Shown piece after piece: positions 56,690-64,000 of a stretch of DNA of 64,000 bases. The stretch is from Sphaerospermopsis sp. SIO1G1. GTDB lineage: Bacteria; Cyanobacteriota; Cyanobacteriia; Cyanobacteriales; Nostocaceae. Where the stretch lies: positions 780,886 through 844,885 of the forward strand of contig JAAHFX010000002.1 of NCBI GenBank assembly GCA_010672785.1, given 5' to 3'. Position 1 is the first letter of the stretch. Each line of letters starts with the position of its first letter. The notes under the pieces were generated by a model. The model did no database searches, was not told the origin of the DNA, and saw only the letters and a program-made list of their open reading frames with translations. A program made the position numbers and the translations under genes.

Positions 56690-57895
56690 TTATCTTTGTT
56701 TATTTTTATTTTCCACAAATTCATGTTCTAATTTTTGCACTAATTGTAATTCATCTTGATTATTTTTTACCCATTTTTCCCGATCTGCACGAATTTTAGC
56801 TAAGTGAGACTCAATATTTTCTGGAGTTAGTAAAACACCAAAATCTGTCGGTACTTGATCTGCTTGATAACCAAGAATACGATTCAATACTAAATCACCA
56901 ACAGGTTTGGTATAATGAGAACTATCAGCATAGTTTTCCATCACATCTTGCAATTTTTCTGTAGTAATGGAATTATATCCAGAAAAATCCCATACAGGAG
57001 TTAATTCGACAAGTTTCTTTTTCCAATTTTCAAAGGTTTCCCATTCTCCTGTTACTCTAATTGATTCCCATTGAATTGCATGGGATGGTGAGATAAAAAT
57101 AATTAGTTCAATGTTTTTGTCTTTGCAAAGATTGATAATTTTTTGTAAGTTCTCAAAATATCTATCAGAAAACTGATACTGATGATGGAATCTGTAATAG
57201 ACATTAACTGCATTAGTAAACCTACCTTTTGTTTTCCCATCTTGATATTGACGATGGGGAAAAAAACCATTTTTACCATGATCAATATTTTTATTAGGTT
57301 CTTTTAAACTAGCTAGTATTGTTTCCTTGGTGACATCCAATGTATCTACTGAAAATAAGGAATTCATGATATCATTAGGGACTAAATGGGTTTTTTCTAG
57401 TCTATTTTCATTAAAACCAGCTTGATTCCCAATAAAGTTATTAAACATGAAAAAGTCAGCACCTACCACTACTCGTTTTAGTTCTGGTTGATTTTTGAGA
57501 GTATGTTGTAGATATCTAAACATTTCATAGGTATTAGCACCATCAACAGCAAGATTATAAACAGGTTGAGCTTGAGATAATGCTGGATGGCTAGGATCTA
57601 AACCTTGTTTTGTTCTCGATGAACCTAGAAGGATAGTTTTGGGTTGATAGTAGATGACATCAGTAGCTTTAAATAAGCGATCATTAAATTGTTGCTTAGG
57701 TTTCTCGTGATTGATACCCAAATAATTGGGAGTTTTATAAATTCCGTAGGGATCAATTAAGTAGTTAATTGCTGCTACTGAAAATATAGAAAAACCAACT
57801 GCTGATAACAACCATTTATTAAACTGAGAAAAGTTATCTGACTTGCTTGGTTTGGTTTCAGATATATTTTTTAAATCGGAAGAAGAAGAACTCAT
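56690..57895 (-). CDS. SGNH-hydrolase-like membrane protein, partner of MBOAT (copy A)
   Basis: A 401-residue paralogue of the protein at 55460. An N-terminal helix at about 29-48, block I ILLGSSRTKQGLD (Ser93), and the C-terminal DSSHYTKPVGD (DxxH) support an SGNH/GDSL-like fold. Together with the MBOAT gene it recalls DltB/DltD, AlgI/AlgJ and PatA/PatB pairs, in which MBOAT passes an acyl group across the membrane and the SGNH partner transfers it. The 22-base gap to the following copy indicates one transcript. Biochemical roles are inferred from this pairing. Confidence 0.72.
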   Translation of the reverse strand: MSSSSSDLKNISETKPSKSDNFSQFNKWLLSAVGFSIFSVAAINYLIDPYGIYKTPNYLGINHEKPKQQFNDRLFKATDVIYYQPKTILLGSSRTKQGLDPSHPALSQAQPVYNLAVDGANTYEMFRYLQHTLKNQPELKRVVVGADFFMFNNFIGNQAGFNENRLEKTHLVPNDIMNSLFSVDTLDVTKETILASLKEPNKNIDHGKNGFFPHRQYQDGKTKGRFTNAVNVYYRFHHQYQFSDRYFENLQKIINLCKDKNIELIIFISPSHAIQWESIRVTGEWETFENWKKKLVELTPVWDFSGYNSITTEKLQDVMENYADSSHYTKPVGDLVLNRILGYQADQVPTDFGVLLTPENIESHLAKIRADREKWVKNNQDELQLVQKLEHEFVENKNKQR

Positions 57896-57927
57896 AGTTT
57901 AAAATTTTTTGATTATGATTAGGTTTT

Positions 57928-59451
57928 TTAGAATTGGAAATAGAGAAATTCAGAAACACGGTTGAGGGAAAGGATACAATAACCAGCTAATAAACCTATA
58001 CCCATTCCCCACCATTTGTTAAAAGTGATTTTATTACTAATTTCTTGGGTGTTAGGTGCAACTGTAACTACAATCATTAATGCCAATAAAACTATAAAAA
58101 TTAAAGGCTTTTGTCCCAAAAATTCTGGTAAATACTTGAAGTCACTCCATACTTTGACTTGAATGCCAAATTGAGATAGCGCAGATAGCTTACCACCAGG
58201 CGCACCAGGAATAGTTATACCATTGAACCCAGACATTGTTTTGAGAATTGCGATCGCATCAGGTAAACTTTGAGCGCGGAAAATTACCCAACCAACTATC
58301 ACCATCAAAAATGTCATCACCCAGGCTAACAATGCTGGTATTTGTATATTTAATTTTTTTTCTAATTTCCGCCAACCGTGATTTATTGATAATAAAAATC
58401 CTTGCAAACCTCCCCATAAAATGAAAGTCCAACCAGCACCATGCCATAAACCTCCTAATAACATTGTTACCATTAAATTTGTATAGCGTCTCACTTCTCC
58501 CTTTCTACTTCCTCCCAAGGGAATATATAAATAGTCTCTTAAAAAGTTAGAAAGGGTAATGTGCCAACGTCGCCAAAATTCGGTAATTGAAGTTGCTTTG
58601 TATGGTGAATTAAAATTAGAAGGAAGGTTAGTATTAAACATATAACCTAATCCTACTGCCATATCTGAGTAACCAGAAAAATCGAAATATAATTGAAATG
58701 TATAGGATAAAGATCCTACCCAACTTTCCAAAAATGTGAGACTATCAACATTACTAAATACTGGCCCTACCCATTGAGATAAAGTATCAGCAATGATAAT
58801 TTTTTTGGCTAATCCTAGGGTAAATATTGTTAAGCCAGTAGCAAAGTTTTTTCCAGAAAAAATAAAGTTTTTTAAGTTACGCAATTCAGGAATTAGTTCA
58901 TCATGGCGTAAAATTGGGCCTGCAATTAATTGGGGGAAGAAGAGAATAAATACTGAGTAGGTAGGTAAATCATAATTTTGTCCTTTAACTTCCCCACGAT
59001 AAGCATCTACCAAATAAGCAATTTGGGTAAAAGTATAAAAGGAAATTCCCAACGGTAAAATTAAAGTTCCTAAGTTCCAATCAGCAGAAAATACACCCCC
59101 AATCACATCTAAAAAGAAGTTTGCATATTTATAATACGCAATCATGCTCAAGTTGATGATAGTCCCAAAAACTAATAGTAATTTAGCTCGTTTACTAAAT
59201 GGTTGAGCTGCTGCGATCGCTGTACCAATCTGATGATTGAAAACTACAGACAGGACTATCAAGATAATATATCCAGGTGTTGCTCCTTGTCCGGCTGGAG
59301 CAAAAATGTTCCAGTATGAATAGAAAAATATAGAACTTACTAATAGCCAGGGTAATACGAATTTACTGAGTCTAAACTTGCTTAATAGCCACAAGACGAA
59401 AAGAGTAACTGGTAAGAATCCTAAGATAAAAACAGAAGAATTAAATAGCAT
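57928..59451 (-). CDS. MBOAT-family O-acyltransferase (AlgI-like)
   Basis: A 507-residue polytopic protein. WRRWHITLSNFLRDYLYIPL (residues 293-312, His297) and LLGGLWHGAGWTFILWGGL (331-349, catalytic His337) are the MBOAT signatures. It moves acyl groups, usually acetyl, across the plasma membrane for attachment to a polymer. It is the first gene of an operon with two SGNH-like paralogues. The acceptor may be the exopolysaccharide encoded at 32-46 kb, but peptidoglycan or another glycan is equally possible. Confidence 0.92.
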   Translation of the reverse strand: MLFNSSVFILGFLPVTLFVLWLLSKFRLSKFVLPWLLVSSIFFYSYWNIFAPAGQGATPGYIILIVLSVVFNHQIGTAIAAAQPFSKRAKLLLVFGTIINLSMIAYYKYANFFLDVIGGVFSADWNLGTLILPLGISFYTFTQIAYLVDAYRGEVKGQNYDLPTYSVFILFFPQLIAGPILRHDELIPELRNLKNFIFSGKNFATGLTIFTLGLAKKIIIADTLSQWVGPVFSNVDSLTFLESWVGSLSYTFQLYFDFSGYSDMAVGLGYMFNTNLPSNFNSPYKATSITEFWRRWHITLSNFLRDYLYIPLGGSRKGEVRRYTNLMVTMLLGGLWHGAGWTFILWGGLQGFLLSINHGWRKLEKKLNIQIPALLAWVMTFLMVIVGWVIFRAQSLPDAIAILKTMSGFNGITIPGAPGGKLSALSQFGIQVKVWSDFKYLPEFLGQKPLIFIVLLALMIVVTVAPNTQEISNKITFNKWWGMGIGLLAGYCILSLNRVSEFLYFQF

Positions 59452-59597
59452 ATATATACTATGGAAATAGATTACCTGGGCAAGAATTGAAATTAAACCT
59501 ACTAGATAAAAATATTACCACAAAAGGGTTGTATATTTTTTTGAAAGCGATGAGGCGGACTTGATGTTAAGCCAGCCTATCCGTCAAATTATATACA

Positions 59598-60074
59598 TTA
59601 GCATTCTTGCTCACAAGCACCAATACTGACCCAAGAACTAGAACCATCTTGCCAATGTTCCTTTTTCCAAATGGGAGCGTTGTGTTTCAAGGTATCAATT
59701 GCATACTGACAAGCAGCAAATGCCTCACCACGATGAGGACATCCTACAGCAACCAAGACACTGATTTCTCCCACACTTAACCGCCCAATGCGATGGTGTA
59801 TAACCACTCTACTAACATCAGACCATTGAGTACGAAGATCAGCAGCAATTTGATAAAATACCTGTAGAGCCATTGGTTGATAAGCTTGATATTCCAAAGC
59901 CACCACGGGTTGACCTTCAGTTTGATTTCTTACCGTACCACTCATCACCACTACCGCACCATTACTAGGGTGATCAGCTTGGGAATAAATTTCTTCAATG
60001 GATAAAGGAGCTAAGGTAATGGAGAAACTATCTTCGGCGTGGGGTTTGGTAAAAGAGAGAAGAGGAGTTTTCAT
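59598..60074 (-). CDS. moaE: molybdopterin synthase catalytic subunit MoaE
   Basis: A 158-residue protein. ALEYQAYQPMALQ, IHHRIGRLSVGEISVLVAV and CPHRGEAFAACQYAIDTLK with APIWKKEHW are MoaE hallmarks; the lysines of KxxAPIWKKE form the active site. It inserts sulfur, carried by MoaD, into precursor Z to make molybdopterin. The start in front of the core is a little longer than usual. moaC is 2.6 kb upstream on the same strand; moaD is not in the window. Confidence 0.93.
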   Translation of the reverse strand: MKTPLLSFTKPHAEDSFSITLAPLSIEEIYSQADHPSNGAVVVMSGTVRNQTEGQPVVALEYQAYQPMALQVFYQIAADLRTQWSDVSRVVIHHRIGRLSVGEISVLVAVGCPHRGEAFAACQYAIDTLKHNAPIWKKEHWQDGSSSWVSIGACEQEC

Positions 60075-60304
60075 ACAAAATCGTCAATTAACCAATAATA
60101 AACTTAATTTACTATTCAATATAGTCTGAAATTATGTAAAATAACGCAATTTTTAACAAGTTATGAATGTTTACAAACCTACTTTAAATATCATTTTTTC
60201 AACATTAGGAAGCGTTCTAAAACCCATACATTTGGCTAAAATGGATAAGTTATGAAAGTATCTAGATATTGTGGTATAATTATATTTAAAATAGAGAATT
60301 AAAC

Positions 60305-61354
60305 ATGGCAAAAAAAATACCCGTAACAGTGATCACCGGCTTTTTAGGCAGCGGCAAAACTAGCCTCGTTCGTAACTTATTACAAAATAACCAAGGACAA
60401 CGCATAGCAGTATTAGTTAATGAATTTGGTGAACTAGGAATAGATGGAGAACTATTAAAATCCTGCCGAATTTGCCCTGAAGATGAAATAGAAGAAAGTC
60501 AAGATAATAATATATTTGAACTTGCCAACGGCTGTTTATGTTGTACCGTCCAAGACGAATTTTATCCCACAATGAAGGAGCTAATTAAACGCAGAGATAG
60601 TATAGATTCTATTATTATTGAAACCTCTGGTTTAGCATTACCAAAACCCTTAGTCAAAGCCTTTCGTTGGCAAGAAATCCGCAATGCTGCTACAGTGGAC
60701 GCAGTGATCACAGTGGTAGATTGTGCTGCGGTAGCTGCGGGAACATTTGCTAGTGATTTAGACGCGATCGCTCTACAGCGTCAAGAAGATGATAGTTTAG
60801 AACACGAAACACCTTTGCAAGAACTGTTTGAAGATCAACTTAGTTGTGCAGATTTAGTCATTCTGAACAAAACAGATTTAATTGATGAACAACAAAAAAA
60901 CCAAGTAGTAGAATTAGTCAAACAAGAACTACCCAGACAAGTCAAAATTGTTTCCAGTGACTATGGTAAACTTGACCCATCTGTACTATTAGGATTTTCA
61001 TCAGCAGTTGAAGATGATTTAGATTCTCGTCCCAGTCATCATGACACAGAAGAAGACCATGAACACGACGATGAGATTAATTCCACTCATTTCATTTTGA
61101 ATCGTACCTTTGACCCAGAAAAACTGCAAGCTACCCTCAAGAAATTAGCAGAAAAACAAGAAATTTACAGGATTAAAGGATTTGTAGCAGTTGCGAATAA
61201 ACCTATGCGGTTAGTCATGCAAGGTGTAGGAACAAGATTTGAAAAATTCTATGATCGTCCTTGGAAACCAGAAGAAAAAAAACAAACCTGTTTAGTTTTT
61301 ATAGGTCGTGATTTACAATCATCAGAGATAGAATCTCAATTAGTATCTTTGTAA
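60305..61354 (+). CDS. CobW/COG0523-family GTPase (metal-handling)
   Basis: A 349-residue G3E GTPase. Walker A is TGFLGSGKTS (residues 11-20), the metal-site motif is NGCLCCTVQ (CxCC, 77-80), and the NKxD-like LNKTDLI gives guanine specificity. A His/acidic stretch (HHDTEEDHEHDDE, about 245-262) precedes the CobW C-terminal domain, as in zinc- or cobalt-handling members. The exact metal and client are unknown. No Zur-type box was recognised upstream. The ABA4-like gene follows after 21 bases. Confidence 0.92.
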   Translation: MAKKIPVTVITGFLGSGKTSLVRNLLQNNQGQRIAVLVNEFGELGIDGELLKSCRICPEDEIEESQDNNIFELANGCLCCTVQDEFYPTMKELIKRRDSIDSIIIETSGLALPKPLVKAFRWQEIRNAATVDAVITVVDCAAVAAGTFASDLDAIALQRQEDDSLEHETPLQELFEDQLSCADLVILNKTDLIDEQQKNQVVELVKQELPRQVKIVSSDYGKLDPSVLLGFSSAVEDDLDSRPSHHDTEEDHEHDDEINSTHFILNRTFDPEKLQATLKKLAEKQEIYRIKGFVAVANKPMRLVMQGVGTRFEKFYDRPWKPEEKKQTCLVFIGRDLQSSEIESQLVSL

Positions 61355-61375
61355 ATATCACAACCGTCACCCCAG

Positions 61376-61840
61376 ATGAATATCTCTGATTTATTCAACA
61401 TTGCCAATTTGTTTGTTTTACCATTTTGGACACTAATGATTTTGTTACCTAACTGGAAAGTCACCCGTAAAGTAATGGAATCATTTTTACCTTTTGTGGT
61501 GTTAGCTGCTACTTATGTATATTTATTTGTCACCAGCATTACCCCAGAAAACGCCGCTGCTTTATCAAACCCACAGTTAGCAGATATAGCTAAATTCTTC
61601 GCAGATGAAAAAGCTGCTGCTACAGGTTGGATTCATTTTTTAGTCATGGATTTATTTGTGGGAAGATGGATTTATTGGGAAGGGCAAAAAACTGGAATTT
61701 GGACAATTCACTCTTTAATTTTGTGTCTTTTTGCAGGGCCAATGGGTGTACTTTCTCATATTTTTACCACTTGGATTGCTAAAGCATTTTCTAAAAATGA
61801 ACCCAGTGAAAGTATAGCAGATAAAGCGGCCGTTAATTAA
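61376..61840 (+). CDS. ABA4-like membrane protein (DUF4281)
   Basis: A 154-residue protein with four helices. NLFVLPFWTLMILLPNW, WIHFLVMDLFVGRWIYWEG and LFAGPMGVLSHI are the DUF4281/ABA4 signatures. Plant ABA4 is needed for neoxanthin synthesis; in cyanobacteria, proteins of this group are thought to act on carotenoids, but the reaction is not established. It is 21 bases after the CobW-type gene, so they probably share a transcript. Confidence 0.9.
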   Translation: MNISDLFNIANLFVLPFWTLMILLPNWKVTRKVMESFLPFVVLAATYVYLFVTSITPENAAALSNPQLADIAKFFADEKAAATGWIHFLVMDLFVGRWIYWEGQKTGIWTIHSLILCLFAGPMGVLSHIFTTWIAKAFSKNEPSESIADKAAVN

Positions 61841-61896
61841 CATCAAAATTGGGGGTTAGTTTTGCTAAACCCCCTGTATAATTGCAGGTAAGATTG

Positions 61897-62205
61897 TTAG
61901 ATTTCCCGCTGATATTTCTCTAGAATATCAATTAAATTCACTTGACATTGTAGAGGCAATAAATCACTTAAAGGTAATTCTTTTTTACCCCCAGCAATTT
62001 TCACAGTAATAGATGCTAATACTTCTAAAACTTGATTTTCATAAATAGCTTGATCAGTAATTAAAGGATATAACTTTTCTGCCACTAGACGAGCCATTTT
62101 TGCATCTGATAGATAGAGATGCCACTTAGCAATATCTATATAAACATTTTCACCGATTTCTGCTGCTAAGGCTTCTAGTAATTCTGTGGTGTTAGTTTGA
62201 TTCAT
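61897..62205 (-). CDS. DUF3181 family protein
   Basis: About 102 residues. TELLEALAAEIGENVYIDIA, KWHLYLSDAKMARLVAEKLY and PLSDLLPLQCQVNLIDILEK match DUF3181, a family of cyanobacteria with unknown function. I start at the ATG for MNQTNTTELLE; an upstream ATG at 62229 would add MLSNLVIF, which is not family-like. It converges with the ABA4-like gene. Confidence 0.85.
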   Translation of the reverse strand: MNQTNTTELLEALAAEIGENVYIDIAKWHLYLSDAKMARLVAEKLYPLITDQAIYENQVLEVLASITVKIAGGKKELPLSDLLPLQCQVNLIDILEKYQREI

Positions 62206-62311
62206 AAAAATAACCAAATTAGACAACATTAAGTTTGTTCTATAATAATTTATATTATGACTTATCCTATAATCATGTACAGGACTTACTCATAGAGTCG
62301 CTCCAAAAGTC

Positions 62312-62334
62312 AAAAAACCGTCCTAGAAGGACGG
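62312..62334 (-). terminator. intrinsic terminator after the gene at 62364
   Basis: On the reverse strand CCGTCCT pairs with AGGACGG (7 bp, 3-base loop) and is followed by TTTTTT. It is 30 bases beyond that gene's stop. A MITE-3-like end (AGGACTTACTCA) at 62281 lies beside it. Confidence 0.9.
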
Positions 62335-62363
62335 GGCTTTAAACCCAGGTTTTTGGTAAATCT

Positions 62364-62621
62364 TTAAGTTGATTTGGGTGGTGTTTCTGAATAATTAGCG
62401 ATCGCACGAATATAAATGAAATGCAGCAATATTACCCCAACCCAACCGAGTGTCAAAGGTGTTAACCATTCCCAAGTAGTAGATTTCAAAATGTGGAAAA
62501 ACCACAATCCAGAATTAACCGTAGCAGCAACCGCTATATGTACAGCAAAATTCATCCGATCATCTAATTTGCGGAATTCTGGATCTTTACGATCTGGTTT
62601 ACGTGGCCAACGAGGAGGCAT
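62364..62621 (-). CDS. small two-helix membrane protein, function unknown
   Basis: An 85-residue protein. A basic N-terminus (PPRWPRKPDRKDPEFRKLDD) is followed by helices at about 27-46 and 52-72 (WLTPLTLGWVGVILLHFIYI). The type is common and conserved in cyanobacteria, without known function. It is 99 bases after moaC's stop on the same strand and ends at a terminator. Confidence 0.75.
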   Translation of the reverse strand: MPPRWPRKPDRKDPEFRKLDDRMNFAVHIAVAATVNSGLWFFHILKSTTWEWLTPLTLGWVGVILLHFIYIRAIANYSETPPKST

Positions 62622-62720
62622 AAATAATTAATCGTACTAAATTCGTTACGTATATTATCGCATAGGTTAGGAGCTAGAAATCAGCAGTTGAAGAAATCGG
62701 GAAAAATAAGAATTTCAGGA

Positions 62721-63221
62721 TCATAAATTCCGAAAATCTCCAGATTTACCACCAGTCTTACTTACTAAACAAATAGATTCAATTTGAATCGTCTTTTCCA
62801 AAGCTTTAGCCATATCATATAAGGTCAGCGCCGCAACAGAAACTGCCGTCAATGCTTCCATTTCTACCCCTGTCTCTGCTTTAGTTTTCACCGTTGCCAA
62901 AATTACATAACCAGGAAGTTCTGGATCAGGAGTGATTTCAACAGAAATTTTCTGTAAAGGTAAGGGATGACACAAGGGAATTAAATTAGCTGTTTGTTTG
63001 GCAGCCATAATTCCTGCTATCCTGGCTGTGCTTAAAACATCTCCTTTAGGTGTATTCCCAGCTTCAATATTTGCTAAAGTCTCTGGAAGCATCCGCACTC
63101 TACCAGCAGCTACCGCTTCCCGCACAGTGATGATTTTCCCGGAAACATCCACCATTTGCGCCTCTCCTTGGGGAGTAATATGGGAAAGTTGAGAAGAATT
63201 TTGAAAAATGTCTTGCGTCAT
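62721..63221 (-). CDS. moaC: cyclic pyranopterin monophosphate synthase MoaC
   Basis: A 166-residue protein. [46 protein letters not shown] and [20 protein letters not shown] are the MoaC motifs; the Lys and His of KGD/CHPL form the active site. It converts the GTP-derived 3',8-cH2GTP into cyclic pyranopterin monophosphate in molybdenum cofactor synthesis. The C-terminal [13 protein letters not shown] is the usual family end. moaA is not in the window. Confidence 0.95.
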   Translation of the reverse strand: MTQDIFQNSSQLSHITPQGEAQMVDVSGKIITVREAVAAGRVRMLPETLANIEAGNTPKGDVLSTARIAGIMAAKQTANLIPLCHPLPLQKISVEITPDPELPGYVILATVKTKAETGVEMEALTAVSVAALTLYDMAKALEKTIQIESICLVSKTGGKSGDFRNL

Positions 63222-63258
63222 TTGATCAGTCTATGTTAATATAAGATTCGTTGGTTAA

Positions 63259-63332
63259 GGGTGTGTAGCTCAGTGGACTAGAGCACGTGGCTACGGACCA
63301 CGGTGTCGGGGGTTCGAATCCCTCCTCGCCCG
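63259..63332 (+). tRNA. tRNA-Arg(ACG)
   Basis: A 74-base cloverleaf: acceptor GGGTGTG pairs with CTCGCCC (one T-T mismatch, one G-U pair), D-stem GCTC/GAGC, anticodon stem CGTGG/CCACG around CTACGGA (anticodon ACG at 63293-63295), T-arm GGGGG-TTCGAAT-CCCTC, discriminator G. The CCA end is not encoded. The ACG anticodon is normally modified to inosine and reads CGU, CGC and CGA. Confidence 0.95.
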
Positions 63333-63434
63333 TTCAATGATAATAGAAAATAGTAGTAGGTAGCACAAATTCTTTCGGGAGCTTGTGCTATTTGCTTATT
63401 CAAACCTTTGACTTATCAATATTTTCGATTTAAT

Positions 63435-63710
63435 CAGTCATCAGTTGTCAGTTGTCAGTTATCAGTTATCAGTTATCAGTTATCAGTTATCAGTTATCAG
63501 TTATCAGTTATCAGTTGTCAGTTATCAGTTATCAGTTATCAGTTATCAGTTATCAGTTATCAGTTATCAGTTATCAGTTATCAGTTGTCAGTTATCAGTT
63601 ATCAGTTATCAGTTATCAGTCATCAGTTGTCAGTTATCAGTTATCACTGTTTACTGTTCACTGTTCGCTGTTCACTGTTTACTGTTCACTGTTCGCTGTT
63701 CACTGTTAAC
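63435..63710. repeat. long heptamer arrays CAGTTAT and ACTGTTC
   Basis: About 30 tandem units of CAGTTAT (some CAGTTGT, CAGTCAT) fill 63435-63647. They pass directly into about nine units of ACTGTTC/ACTGTTT/GCTGTTC up to 63710, which contains a perfect 28-base duplication. Because 7 is prime to 3, all + strand frames read the same peptide cycle VISYQLS; this is not a gene. It lies about 100 bases after the tRNA. Confidence 0.95.
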
Positions 63711-63752
63711 CACTCTTCCCCTCACCCACTCTTCCCCTCACCCCCTCTCCAA

Positions 63753-64000
63753 TCACCCATTCAAAGATTTTAATTCTTGTTGCTTGAGAGCATAAGCATC
63801 TTCCCCAAAACCAAAAGCAAAGCGGAAAGACTTAGAAACAGTTTTTCCAGAAAAAGTCGCAAAAATTACAATAGCGGTGAAAGTTAAAGCAATATTGACA
63901 ATAAACATTCCCCGGTAGCCTATTTGTTCAGCGATCGCTCCGAAAATAGGACCAGCTATGAATATTCCCACATCAAACCCTGTTAAAGCTATCCCAAAAA
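63753..64000 (-). CDS. MFS transporter (5' part beyond window)
   Basis: The reverse frame is open from the window edge to a stop at 63753. The readable 82 residues include GIALTGFDVGIFIAGPIFGA, EQIGYRGMFIVNIALTFTA and a cytoplasmic C-tail ALKQQELKSLNG. This fits the last two helices of a major facilitator transporter. The substrate cannot be inferred. A HIP1 octamer lies inside. Confidence 0.7.
   Translation of the reverse strand, partial: FGIALTGFDVGIFIAGPIFGAIAEQIGYRGMFIVNIALTFTAIVIFATFSGKTVSKSFRFAFGFGEDAYALKQQELKSLNG

Noticed and set aside
60164..60256. 30-codon frame before the CobW-type gene
   Set aside because: No ribosome-binding site and no match to the small photosystem or membrane peptides I know.
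60180..60304. Zur-type operator before the CobW-type gene
   Set aside because: No sequence close to the TGATAATNATTATCA pattern was found.
63435..63710. CRISPR-like array
   Set aside because: The unit is only 7 bases and there are no spacers; it is a heptamer tandem array, and no cas gene is present.
63408..63795. Overlapping + strand open frames of 85-121 codons
   Set aside because: They are the heptamer repeat read in three frames (VISYQLS cycles), not genes.

Overview
The window is chromosomal DNA from a low-GC filamentous cyanobacterium, most likely a heterocyst-forming member of the Nostocales (Anabaena/Dolichospermum/Aphanizomenon type). This rests on the light-independent protochlorophyllide reductase genes chlL and chlN, a psaI gene for photosystem I, many HIP1 octamers (GCGATCGC), abundant heptamer tandem repeats (STRRs), and several families known mainly from cyanobacteria (HpsJ, cyanoexosortase, DUF29, DUF5331, DUF3181). 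Genus-level placement is inference.

Layout. 1-7.2 kb: housekeeping genes (partial flavoprotein, START-like protein, DUF924, Nif11-like protein, clpB, Trp-rich protein, a nuclease remnant). 8.2-11.5 kb: chlL, a DUF5331 gene and chlN, ending at a good terminator. 11.6-13.8 kb: a DUF29 gene and a DNA methyltransferase fused to a nuclease-like domain. 13.9-26.5 kb: mixed genes, including a hydrolase/epimerase pair, a DnaJ-pentapeptide protein, a GAF histidine kinase, psaI, KDPG aldolase, an L,D-transpeptidase, an Hsp70 relative and pterin dehydratase. 26.6-46.9 kb: a large exopolysaccharide locus. A Wzc-type tyrosine autokinase diverges from an HpsJ / cyanoexosortase pair, followed by five glycosyltransferases, three FkbM methyltransferases, one further methyltransferase, a Wzy-like polymerase, a sulfotransferase and a Wzx-like flippase. 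47.4-55.4 kb: a coiled-coil/TPR membrane protein, a secreted flavoprotein, clpS-DUF2103 and a Tat-type aldo/keto reductase. 55.5-59.5 kb: an MBOAT acyltransferase with two tandem SGNH-like partners, probably an acylation module for a cell-surface polymer. 59.6-64 kb: moaE, a CobW-like GTPase with an ABA4-like gene, DUF3181, moaC, tRNA-Arg(ACG) and a partial MFS transporter.

The surface-polymer genes form the main theme. They cover assembly, polymerisation, export control, methylation, sulfation and, about 10 kb away, probable O-acylation. The cyanoexosortase appears as one protein fused to its usual accessory protein. No PEP-CTERM substrate gene was recognised in the window.

The intergenic DNA is unusually rich in small non-coding repeats. 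At least three families with terminal inverted repeats recur (MITE-1, TIR TAGGGTTTGC; MITE-2, TIR TAAGTACYTA; MITE-3, TIR AGGACTTACG). Heptamer arrays lie both between genes and inside the MITEs. Two cases stand out: a 42-bp MITE-3 copy that is exactly what recombination between 12-bp direct repeats in the 126-bp copy would leave, and a nested inverted repeat of about 155 bp between the DUF5331 gene and chlN.
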